Positions 43,337-54,063 of a stretch of DNA of 64,000 nt are shown here, one piece after another. The position numbers and the translations under genes are program-made. Positions within the stretch are counted from its first letter, which is position 1. Each line of letters opens with the position of its first letter. Origin of the DNA: Strigamia acuminata (taxonomy: Eukaryota; Arthropoda; Chilopoda; Geophilomorpha; Linotaeniidae); NCBI GenBank assembly GCA_949358305.1, contig OX442316.1, positions 2,976,001 to 3,040,000 of the forward strand, written 5' to 3'. The notes beneath the pieces are model-generated. The model did not search any database and had not been told where the DNA came from. It was given only the letters and a program-made list of their open reading frames with translations.

Positions 43337-46300
43337 TTATGGTTTTGGTTTTTGCTGCCACTCAAAAATCTTTTTTTCCATAATTCTTGCTGTACTCAAT
43401 ATTGACAGACCTAGTGATAAACTTAAAATGTTTCCGATGTCGCATATGAATGAGATAATGTCGTATTCAAGCCTGTCAATAAACATTTGAATTTTGCTCG
43501 TTTCAATGTAATGCCCCATTAAATTTATGTTTGGATTAGTGTTGAGTGTAGGGTAAGCCAAGCTCGAGTACTTGGATTCTTTGCACGGAATATGACATTG
43601 GCATTCATCTTTTACATTTGTGTTGAGAAATATCTTTTTGTAGATAGAATCAGTTGTTTTCGCCGAGTGAGATGTTTTGCACATGGGATGCTGCAGTTGA
43701 TCAATGTACGGTAAACTGGAGAGAGAAAATTAGCCACAGTCAATGTACAAGCTGGTTTAGGAACTTTCATATTTTAGCTTTGAGTGTAGATATGCATACA
43801 AATATATACGGTCCAGCCATGTTATAACGAATCACAATGGACCCAAATAATCGATTTATTATAACGAAAGTTATAACACAATTTTTTAACATGGGGTCCT
43901 ATGAATCACTAACCAACCAAGCCATTTTTAACTATTCTTTATAACAAGAAATTTGTCATATCTCAGTTCGTTACAACGAGGTTTGACCGTAATACTCAAT
44001 GATATGTAAGTAACTTACTTACTATATCATTGGTAATACTATACCGGCATGTTATTTTTTCATTCATTTTTTTGCGGTAACATTGTCCTTTGCAAATATA
44101 GAAATCGTTTGCCGGCATACATTTTCGGATCGGTGTATTTATGCGATCAAACTAAAAAGAATTTAAAAAAAAAAGAATTTTTAAGTTAATTTGTAGGAGT
44201 AATAAATACACAATAGTGGCTTTTAAAAAGTAGTGTTTTAAGTGTTTTTGTAGACTGAACCCTGTGGACTGGACCCCGTGGACTGGACCCTGTGGACTGG
44301 ATGCATTTTTTTGGCGCGCCCTCTCCCCCCCCCCTTTACACGGTACTGCTTGTGGTACTGGGAATGGCATCACCATGCTGAAGCAGAGTATGGTAATCGT
44401 AGATACAACTCCTTGCCAAAAAAATGGCAAATCCTTATTTTAGAAACTTTTAATATTTGAAATTTCTCAGAAACTATTTCTCACAAGTAAAAATGGTTTT
44501 AGGAGGATTTAAAGGAATGTTAGAGCTATCATTTCGTTGAAAGTTTTATGGAAAAAAATGAATAGTTAAGAGAAAAAAATTAAAAACTCCAAAAAGTGAC
44601 AATTTACAATATTTCTCATAACTTGTAAACAGAATGAGATAAAATTAAAAACTAAACAGATTTGAGACCGTCTATATCCCAGAAAACTTTTCTAAATTGG
44701 ATGTATGGGTCTCCAAAGCCCTCAAAAAAAGGCGTAATGGAGCTATGTAAAGGGGTTGACAACAACTATTTTTCGAAAAATTGTGGCAAGCACAACTGTT
44801 GACGAATCAAAATGAAAATTTAGCATTGAAGCATTATTGTGTCGTACTTATAACATGTTATAGTTATGACTTGATTCGTCAACAGTTGTGCTGGCCACAA
44901 TTTTTCGAAAAATAGTTGTTGTCAACCCCTTTACATAGCTCCATTACGCCTTTTTTTGAGGGCTTTGGAGACCCATACATCCAATTTAGAAAAGTTTCCT
45001 GGGATATAGACGGTCTCAAATCTGTTTAGTTTTTAATTTTATCTCATTCTGTTTACAAGTTATGAGAAATATTGTAAATTGTCACTTTTTGGAGTTTTTA
45101 ATTTTTTTCTCTTTAACTACCGTATTTTACCGAATAAGAGTCGCCCTTGAATTGTAGTCGCCCTCGAATACGAGCCGCGACTAAGAGAGGCGACTTGAAA
45201 TAAGAACTGCCCTCGAATAGTAGCCGCGGCTTATGTTACGTTCAATGAACGTAACATTGACATTGGCCGCTATTTGAAGTAAAAGCCGCCCCCGATTTGG
45301 AGCCGAGGCTCAAAGTGCCCGTTTTGAATAAGAGCCGCGGCTCTTATTTGGTAAAATACGGTATTCATTTTTTTCCATAAAACTTTTAACGAAATGATAG
45401 CTCTAACAATCCTTTAAATCCTCCTAAAACCATTTTTACTTGTGAGAAATAGTTTCTGAGAAATTTCAAATATTAAAAGTTTCAAAAATAGGGATACGCC
45501 ATTTTTTGGCAAGGAGTTGTGTTTCTCACTTTTATCATACGATAGCTGACAAATGTTACATATCCTCTTTCCGTAGGTAGTATCTCCTTTGAAGTTAAAT
45601 CCAAATCATGGTCGTCTCGAGTAGTTGTGAAAAACTTTGAGAATAAATGAAATTAATATGAAATAAAATTTCTGATTAAAGTGCTCTTTTACCTCATAGA
45701 AATGGCCACATAAAATGAGTGGAGCATTGTAGTACGAAGCCAAAAACATTGTGGCTAGACCATTGAATGGTACGTCATCTTTAGAAAGTCAAAACATTTT
45801 AATCAGATAATTGACAAATACAGAAATTGCTAGACACACCAATTAAGAATTGTGTACACATTCCACTTGTTGTATTTATTTTAGCCTTCGAATACTTTAC
45901 CTGCAAAAAGATTACATTTATAATACAGTCATTATAATGAACCACACAACATTTATAATACAGTCAAACCGCGATATAACGAATTTTTGAAGGGAAACTT
46001 CTTTGGGTGCTAGAGATCGAAGTGATTCTGATACTGAATGTCACAAAAAGCAATACGGGAATAACTATTGACAATGTGTGTGCGTAGAAGTGTGCATGGT
46101 GGTGTGAATGTTAACCTGCCCAGTAGTGTGCGCAGTATCACATTTTTTGGGACATTACCATCCAAACCGTAAAGAACTGATGATAAAACAAACAAATGCG
46201 CACAGAAATAAATATAAAAAATTAAATTATAAAATTACAAATTTTATGTTTGATTTTAATTTTAAAGTTTAGTACTCATAAGCAGTTTCTTACGTAAGAA

Positions 46301-49300
46301 ACCAGTCTGCCCACAGAAGTTTTGCCTACAGAAAAACTGGTACTCACAAATTTTATTCCAGTCTTGGAATGTCTGTGAGATATGTTCTGTGACATAAAAA
46401 ATTAACTTTCTGGCATGTCGAGGCAACGGAAAGCTGATCTTCGTTTCCAGGCACAGAAAGTGTGGCACAGAAAGTAGCGATCGGTCTTGACAATTTGTGA
46501 TCGGTCGTAATTTTTTTTAATCGGTTTCAAATATGGCAGCAATCAGTTCTGCCAACAAATGCAAACAACTGTATATTCTATTTATACAAATAGATCATCA
46601 GTTTAGAAATAAAATTAAAAATTAAAAACAAGCTAGCAATTCTATTCATCCCAAGTCTGAAAGTAGCTGTAAAATCTTTTATTGCCATCCATCTTGTTTA
46701 TTTTTGTTTGGCCATTCACCATTTCTTTTCTCTTTCATAAGGCTGTGAGTACCATAAAAAGTGACAGACTGGCACATGTTCGGATAGGCTTTTCTGTCAA
46801 GTCTATACACACAGAAAAGTCTGTCGGCATACACTTCTGTTAGCAGATGATCTTATGAGTACTAAGCTTTAGACATGATTTTTTAAGATTTGAAGTTATG
46901 CTTCTATTGTGTGGTCGGATGCACTTATTTTTTTGTTATAATGGATACTTAAAAACACCGTAATAAAAAATTTTGACATAATGAACTTTTATTATAACAA
47001 ATCGATTTTTTTGGATTTCTTGCAATTCGTTATAACGAGACTCGACTGTATGACTATCCCATTACCAAACCCTGTGAGATTTCAGTTTCTGAAGTGTAAG
47101 ACTTTTCCCATAGTTCTTCTATTGTGAGCTTTTCATTTTTTAGATCTAATAGACTCAATAGATGAATAGGACAATCAGTTTGACTGAGATTGTTTTCCTC
47201 AACATATATCTCCTCTAACGCCAAATCACCCACTACACAAGCTGTTATGTTCGGAAAGCTTACATTAGCTTCATCCAAGATTGCAATGTTAATTCGTATG
47301 GGATATGCAATGTAAGTCATAAATTTGAAATAGATGATAACCGAAAATAGAGCGGTGCAACCGAGATAAACAACATTGAGCAATATGTTTTGAATGTGGC
47401 TGTGAATTGGCTCGCTTTTTAGCAGGACAGATGAGAAATGGCTTTTCTTCTTTTGGAGGTAATGGCACACTTTGAGCTGAATTTTTCTATCTTTTGATGA
47501 TGTTGCATTATGTTTTTGATAATTGATGATTAATGTTATCAAATCCAAAACAGCAGGTATTGACATTCCAAGGTAAAGACCAATATTTCCAGCTGCATCA
47601 ATGAGTAGATCGAGAAATCCATAAGCAAATCTTTCTTCAATAACATGAATGACGTTTGATGCTGCTTCACTTTGGCGTTCTACCAATGGGGCATCTGATG
47701 TAGTAACTGTGTAGAATTTTAACTCTTCGTCTATTTGAGTGCACATTCTGCTACACGAGCAATTTAATTCTGTATTTATTCTAAGTAGTTTCTGAGAAAT
47801 GTCCAGGTACAGCATCTCTGTTTCAAATGAACTATTGCACAAGTCGCCTGCTTTTCCACTCATAAATGGCAATCTGTAGTTATGAATAAATGAAAAAGAT
47901 TTTACCATGTATGGAAATAAATTGGTGGAATTTTCAAAAAGGTTTAAATTTATTCCCCTGAAAAGTAACTTTACACTCTAAAGATGTAAATTTACTCCCC
48001 TTTAGTAGCGTTATATCTTGATCTGTGGAAAAAATAATAATGTTTTAAGAGGAACACTATTTTTAATTTGCTGTACTTAAAGCCACCATTTTCCTTTGTG
48101 CATGAGATCTTTTAGAAATTTATTTTAATTTTTGCCCACACTCAGATTTGAAACCAGTTCCCTTTATTTTGTAGGCCCAGCATCCGTTCCAGAATTAAGT
48201 AACTGATATCACATGATATAGGTAATTCATGCGCACATAACCACATGTTCAGTGGGTTTTACCACTGATGGCGCCTCATAATATATAGCCTCATTGTATT
48301 CTGGGATGACACCAGGTAAAAACATGCTTATAATATTCGAAAAGCAATGCATGAAACATGATTGCTGTCATCCAATCAGCGCACAGAACAACGAATCAAT
48401 AGGAAATAACACACGGATAAGTTTCCACGTTATTTTTGAGGATTTACGGTATCGACAATGTAACATCCAACCGCCGCAATGTTATAACACGTCGAAAAAA
48501 CGTACTGTACATAGCGGCATCGCATGAGATTACATATCTCGTATGTGATCCAATCAGCGATCAGTGTCATTAATCAGTGATAAATAATACACGCGATATT
48601 CGTACACGCGATAGTACACGTCGCATGTAACGAAACGAATCCTGTTGCACGACACCTATATTTGTACACGTGACGTAGCGTGTACGAATTACGGCACAAT
48701 TCGTTCCCGCGAAGTGAGATAGTATTCCTATACGCGACATATATATATCCCTTATAATATTTAAGCTTTGTATATTTTATAATAAAACGCTTGTAATTAT
48801 TCAACTGTACTTCTTGTTTTGTGTGTCCATATTTCCTACAGTAATCCGTGATTCATGCTTATATCTTACTTATTTAATATTGCTTTGTATCTACAAGTAT
48901 AAGTCAGTAATTGCGTTCAAAAACTCTAAAACTCCTCGTTTCTGTCGTTTCGTGTCGATACGTGCGACGTTATTAATAGGAATGGTGTCAAACGTATCCA
49001 CACGAAACAACAGAAACGAGGCGTTTTAGAGTTTTTGAATGCCCCAGTCCAGCTTGAAGCTCATCTGCAGAATGAGTATTTTCGGCTGGATCCACCAGGT
49101 AATGGATTTAGCCGAAAACATTCATTCTGCAGGTGAGCTTCAAGCTGGACTGGAATTTTTTTTATGTCCAAAGTGATCTCCCACCTGCAAGGTTGTTGAC
49201 TGTAAAAATTTTCTAGGCATTTCTTGTGGCATTGGTTAAAATCCTTTTCGTCAATGCATGGATTAGACGAGGTATTCAAAAATATGAACTGAAAATTTAT

Positions 49301-52300
49301 AAATGCATACAAAAATATGAAGACTTTGCGACGATTGTAAAACCGTATTAGGTTATAATCTGTTAATACATGGTGCTGTTAATAAAAAGCGTGTAGCTCA
49401 AATGAATCACAAGAATTATAATTAATTCTTTAGTACGTAAGTTATAAGTAAATATATTTTATTTACTAAGTTGCTCAGCATTTATTATTAACTACAGTCA
49501 AAGCTGCGTAGCCCGGACATAGCACCGACCGGACAGCTGTGTGGACCGGACATTTTAGAGGTCCAGATTTGGTCCTAACCTATTCCCAGCAATACTAAAT
49601 CCCCTCTTCCATCCGGACAGCCTTTTAGTCCGGACAACTTTCTGAGACCCGTCCTATGTCCGGGCTACGCAGCTTTGACTGTATAATCGAATCAATATCA
49701 TAATAATAACTACTAAATTACCGTATATCTTCCAATAGCGCCCCAGTGCGCTATTTGCCAAATTTTATTTTATCCCGCGCGCAATTGGAGGCCCGCGCGG
49801 TGTTAGAGGCCGCGGGTTATTTATACGTTCAGAAAACCCGGCATTGGCCAATTGGCCGATGCTGGGTTTTTTGAACATATTTGAACGAAAAACAGCAAAA
49901 AAGTGGCACAAATGAAACGTTTTTTATACGTTTCGATAATTTTCGGCCGAAACGTATGCAAAACGTTTCGCCCCCGCGAGTTGTTGGAGGTCCGCGCTCT
50001 ATTGACACCGCGGACTTTTCCTCCGCGCGTTGTTAGAGGTCCGCGGGCAAATGGAGACCCGCGGACAAATGGAAGATATACGGTATACTTACTTGATAAA
50101 AAGTACCAATTGGGTTCTTTTGGACCTAGTCTACTGCAAGGTCCGCACTAGCTAATCCCAATGTGACCTGTGAATCCATGGATTCTGATGTCCGATTGGC
50201 TACTCCTAATCTCTTTTGTATTCAAAAGCGATATAAACTCTCGATTTTCACCGGAGCTTCGCTTTTTGTTTGTTTGATCTATTCATTAAGCCCTGACAGC
50301 TGACAGATTCTCTGTTGCTGTCAATACACCGCCTATAGACAGACTGATGCGGGAAGATAAATTCCGGTTCTTGATCACGCGATCAAACCAACCATTATGG
50401 CTCTAAGGCGGATGGAGACCTTTCCGAATTCTTGCGCATTCATTGCCATGTAGCCAAGATTGGCCATGTAATGTTGTTGTGACAATGCCGCGAAGCCAGC
50501 CCTATTTCTCGGCCTGCCCGGACACTCAACCAGTTGATGCTGCCCATTTACACGTGTTAGAACACCCAATACATGTACAGAAATAAATCTATTCATGTGA
50601 TATCGTCGTAAGTCTTATTATTATTCTGCACTGAATTGTACAGAATGCTGCAATCCGGGTTTTTATCACGCTTATTTCTAATAAATAAGCCTGAAACCGC
50701 AGGTGAATGCTATAAAAAGACTTATATCGCGGCCGAAAATTATCTAGGGTTAATTTTATGAAGAATAAAAGACACAGTTTTATTATTTCAAATGCACACT
50801 TTTTATTTATCAATTATACAATAAAAAACACTATTAAAATACGAGAATATTGAGAATAAAAGCGACAAGTCGCGAAATAATGAGTGAAAGAACAATGGTA
50901 AGTCTCGTAACGAGTGTTACGAGACAAAAGCGTCAAAATGGCGCTTTACAACTCAAGTTGTTGGGAAGACGGTTGCCTTCCTCGTAACTCACGAACGATG
51001 GTCCTTGGACGATGGGTCTCGTGAGCTCTTCTGCTCGACGTACGACGGCTCGTAGGCGGTGGTTCACGCGGGCAGGCGTCCGGCTGGCGTTCGATGGCGG
51101 TGGCAAGTGTTCGCGCACTTGCGACGATGATGGTTCACGTCACTCGGGAACTTCTACTTCTGTAGCTGAAATTAGCGGCGGCTAATTTAAGCTGGATTGC
51201 TGGCTTTGTAGGTTGGTGCACAAAGATAGCAGGCGAAACTGGAATTCACACGGTCCTCTGTCAATACTTTTCTTTGGGAGCAAAAGCAGTGATGTTGAGG
51301 TTTGTGTGTATTATTTCAGAGTCCCGATTGAAGCTAGGGCGCGAGCCCGGCACGCTTCAATATTGCGCAGATAATCTGCGCAATTAGCTAAAACTGGTGC
51401 AACAAAGGATTATTGCACCATAATGCCAATATTGCACCATAACTGCCAATTGCCGTTTTCACCCCAGACAACCTGAGGTGATATGGTGCCTAGGGAAGAT
51501 TCCTTCCCTCGGTCACATGATCTGACTTGGCGTGTGCCAAGTCAAATTAATTAGGAAATAATTAATATTTTACTTCCTAAGTGGTGAAACAATTCGAGAT
51601 CACCACAAGAATAATAATAAGACTTACGACGCACAATTTAGCTTATCTCGCGTAGGTTATTATTTATTGGTAATGTGTTAGGTTTAATGTTATATAATTG
51701 AGTAGAAACTTGAATATGGTTTAATTGGATCATCATTGCATACATCTTCTTACATCGAGTAGCAACATCATAGGTGAAACAAAAGAAGTGGTGGCGCCAA
51801 AAAACAATTGCGCATCACCACGTGACATCTCAAAAAACTAACTAGCCTCAGTCGAGGTACATATCAAATACCGGTACACATTAATACAAATCATCACAAC
51901 ATTTATCTCATAATGGTCAGATAATACGATAATATTATCTACCAAAGGTAGAATCGTCACAACTTTGCAAATATTTATTGTTATTCAATATGACGTAATC
52001 GTAAACTCTGCCATTAGATTTGATTCAATTATTAAATGGAATGATTACGGTAAATACCTTTTGTAAACTAAATTTACTTCTTACTACTTCGTCTGCGTTT
52101 GACGTTTTTGCTCCTTGAGATCCACCTGGAATAGTTGACAGATACTAAAAATTTAACGAGTTTTAAAGTTTGCAATTTGCTTTTGGCAGTATATAGTCAA
52201 TATACTTACGACAAGTGTGCTTGGTTGACATAATTCCGGTCGATTAAACCACATTTTGAATTTGCCCAACATGTTTCGCCCCGAAACGTTTTCTAGAAAA

Positions 52301-52964
52301 CATCAAATGATTCTGTAGTACAAGTTTGTTGCAGTTAACAGTACTTTGTATATCATAATTTACCAACTGTTATCACACTACAGGTTCCCCACATGGACAA
52401 TTCATTCCTTACTGTAACTTTTGGTTTGTTTGTTGCTTTCTGCATTAGAACACTGCTTTTTTATAATTAAGTTGTGAAAATAAATGAAGTTTTTCTTACC
52501 GAGATAAATTCAGTTTTGTTTACTGCAGAAAAATCAATATTCCACAATGCAGACAAGTTGACATTTTCATTCCCAACTAACCCGAACAAAGTATTCGCGC
52601 ACAGGCGTAGTTCTTCTTCTGAGATGTTTTTCCATGCGTGTCGTACGTATGGGTTTTCAGTCGTGCATATTTTCAATGCTGGGAATGAAATCTCGATTTC
52701 GTCTTTCGTGTACGCGTCAGTAGCGATGGGTTTAGAAAAAAAATGCTTGATTTTCTGCCCGGTTTGATAGCAACAAATTGCGAGGCAGCTTGTTAAAAGT
52801 AGACACCAAACAAACTTGATTTTAGCGTTTTTTGTAGGATCAATTAACGTTTGTAATTCAGGAAATGATCCCTCGAACATCCAGAGACGTGGCATTTGTT
52901 GTTGTACTGTTTTTCGGATTTTATACTTAATCGCAGCATTCCTCCTATTCATTGCAATCCTCAT
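43337..52964 (-). CDS. double (concatenated) DEG/ENaC channel, copy B, 786 aa, 11 exons
   Basis: Paralogue of the gene at 31364-39133, with the same layout. Exons (minus): 52964-52500, 52439-52364, 52292-52210, 52144-52058, 49288-49185, 47873-47066, 45900-45840, 45778-45693, 45634-45530, 44151-44045, 43715-43337. All frames are open and all splice sites are kept; the only length change is two codons fewer in the fusion exon. Differences from A include many synonymous ones: in exon 3, TTC/TTT, CCC/CCG and TGC/TGT beside one Lys/Glu change. This supports the frame and continuing constraint. Both LYLGMS and LSLGMS pore motifs, FPALKIC and FPNITAC are present. The linker again lacks Met. Introns hold more inserted elements than in A, including a ~1.1-kb palindrome starting 9 nt into intron 9. 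Confidence 0.88.
43809..43989. mobile_element. pogo/mariner-like MITE (unit B copy)
   Basis: Flanked by TA. Left end GTCCAGCCATGTTATAACGA, right end TTCGTTACAACGAGGTTTG then ACCG. Orthologue of 31838-32013. Confidence 0.7.
44405..45520. mobile_element. large palindromic element, 406-bp arms (unit B)
   Basis: The left arm 44405-44810 and right arm 44872-45520 are near-perfect reverse complements (starting ACAACTCCTTGCC), around a 61-bp centre. The right arm is interrupted by another MITE (45120-45361). The element is absent from A. It lies in intron 9 of channel gene B, its end 9 nt after the exon 9 border, leaving the donor GTGAGAAAC intact. No coding capacity is seen. Confidence 0.92.
45120..45361. 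mobile_element. 242-bp MITE nested in the palindrome
   Basis: Flanked by TA. Ends CCGTATTTTACCGAATAAG and CTTATTTGGTAAAATACGG. The uninterrupted left arm of the palindrome (ATGAATAGTTAAGAG near 44550) shows the empty site with a single TA. The interior is relatively C/G-rich (GCCGC repeats). Confidence 0.9.
45961..47048. mobile_element. pogo/mariner-like element with nested insertion (unit B)
   Basis: TA-flanked, from CAGTCAAACCGCGATATAAC to GTTATAACGAGACTCGACTG. It is about 420 bp in A. It is longer here because of an A-absent stretch near 46030-46160 and the nested element 46265-46869. Confidence 0.75.
46265..46869. mobile_element. 605-bp TIR element nested in the pogo-like MITE
   Basis: The ends AAGTTTAGTACTCATAAG and CTTATGAGTACTAAGCTT pair with one mismatch and are flanked by TA. 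Unit A has the empty site (TTTTTAGACAC near 34055). No transposase is encoded. Confidence 0.88.
48916..49039. other. ~124-bp hairpin in channel intron 5 (unit B)
   Basis: The left arm TTCAAAAACTCTAAAAC, CTCGTTTCTGTCGTTTCGTG pairs with CACGAAACAACAGAAACGAG, GTTTTAGAGTTTTTGAA. The loop holds a second weak pairing. It is absent from the shorter A intron. The rest of the B intron (47940-48915) shows no gene. Confidence 0.75.
49495..49681. mobile_element. 187-bp MITE with perfect 27-bp inverted repeats
   Basis: TA-flanked. The left end CAGTCAAAGCTGCGTAGCCC, GGACATA is exactly complementary to the right end. The style (CAGTC start, TA target) is that of pogo/Tigger MITEs. It is in intron 4 of channel gene B, with a copy at 62860-63046 in C. 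Confidence 0.9.
49721..50083. mobile_element. 363-bp MITE, ends CCGTATATCTTCCA
   Basis: TA-flanked with 14-bp inverted ends (CCGTATATCTTCCA / TGGAAGATATACGG). The interior is G/C-rich with repeated GAGGTCCGCG-like motifs. The CCGTAT start resembles the family at 45120. Copy in C at 63086-63448. Confidence 0.85.
50604..51631. mobile_element. 1.03-kb TIR element in channel intron 4 (unit B)
   Basis: Ends CGTCGTAAGTCTTATTATTA, TTCT and AGAATAATAATAAGACTTAC, GACG are complementary over about 24 bp. The interior has short GC-rich coding-like stretches on the minus strand near 50933-51118 but no recognisable transposase. In unit C only the left end falls inside the window. Confidence 0.8.
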
Positions 52965-53892
52965 TGTGCAAATGCTAGAAATTTGAAATGTCTTGGTTAA
53001 TAACGCCCAAAAGCTTCTGTTTGTTTGACGTTACTTGGGAGTTTATTTGTGTGTGAGACTCGTCAATGGAATAAATAAGGATGAACTAAACGTCAGGTGT
53101 CAGGCGTCAGGTGTCAGCTGTCAGGCCCCTATCTATTCAGGACTAACCCTTAGGCGTCAGGCATCAGGCGTCTGATTCTCTTTTTTCACCAAAACTAAAC
53201 GTCAGGTGTCAGGCGTCGGATGTCAGGTGTCAGGCCCCTGACTATCCTGGACTGTCAGGCGTTAGGTGTCAGGTGTCAGGCCTCTGACTATTCCGGACTG
53301 TCAGATGTCAGGTGTCAGGCATCTAAATCTCCATTGCCACCAAAACTAAACGTCAGGTGTCAGGAAATTACATACTTGGCAGTGTAGCAAATTGATGGTT
53401 TGATCAAGTTTTCAGCCAATTACTGTATGTTCAAATTAAATAATAAAAATATATATGCAATATTGATTAGAATGTTTATTTATAATTATTATTTCTTAAA
53501 CTAAATGAATTTTTAATTTGTTGACTTTTTAGAGACGACGATTTTTGTGGAAGCAAACCAGTTGAAATTATTATTTTAACTATTAGAAAAAATAGAAATT
53601 AAAAAATATATAGAAAATATATTTTTTTTCCTTAATAACGGTTTGTTAGATAACGAAACAATAAAGAATTGCATTTCTGTTAGAGAATTGTAGCAGAGCA
53701 CACTGGTTTTAGGGGTGTAGATTTTAGGCACAGGAGGTCTGTGATCTGACTCAGTTTTCTTTCCATCCTGAGGGCATCAGTGTGGGGCACAGTACATCCA
53801 AAGTGTACCTTAGTACCCGTACACGATACATTGCATCGAAAGTACTGAGGAACTGGTACGTGATAATTTGGTTTGTTAGAATTGTACTGCGC
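52965..53892. other. upstream flank of channel gene B, with a heptamer-repeat insertion
   Basis: Counterpart of 39134-39737. 53080-53365 is a B-specific insertion made of GTCAGG(T/C) heptamer repeats (GTCAGGTGTCAGGC and relatives). The same place in A goes straight from AATGGAATAAATAA to AAATTACATAC. No gene is seen; the channel promoter should lie here. Confidence 0.6.
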
Positions 53893-54063
53893 TACGGTAA
53901 CTTGAAGGACTATTTGGATCGATTTGAGGTAAAATTTTAACCGATTTATTTTTTTTGTATAAAAGTTTTAACATTTGCATTTAACCATTGCGGAGTACAT
54001 GAAGAGCGAGAAGTTCCTCAAGAATCCCATCAACAACAAAATGGCAAAATTCGGCGCCGAATA
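53893..54063 (+). pseudogene. GST exon 6-7 fragment (unit C)
   Basis: Copies the end of exon 6 (NLKDYLDRFE), intron 6 and exon 7 through the stop codon. The exon 7 acceptor and first codons are altered (TTTCAGGCCTTACCG became TTGCATTTA), so it cannot splice normally. Exons 1-5 are missing. Confidence 0.9.

Larger units (their letters stand above)
40678..53892. repeat. segmental duplication unit B
   Basis: Begins at the equivalent of GST intron 4 (28275) and ends where GTACTGCGCTAC joins a GST exon 6 sequence at 53893. It contains a GST fragment, then a ~460-bp deletion relative to A, then a complete double DEG/ENaC gene. From about 41400 onward it is almost identical to unit C at an offset of 13,365 bp. 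Confidence 0.9.

Noticed and set aside
48294-49029. several 70-80-codon frames in channel intron 5 of unit B
   Set aside because: They lie in inserted repeat DNA absent from unit A and show no recognisable domain.
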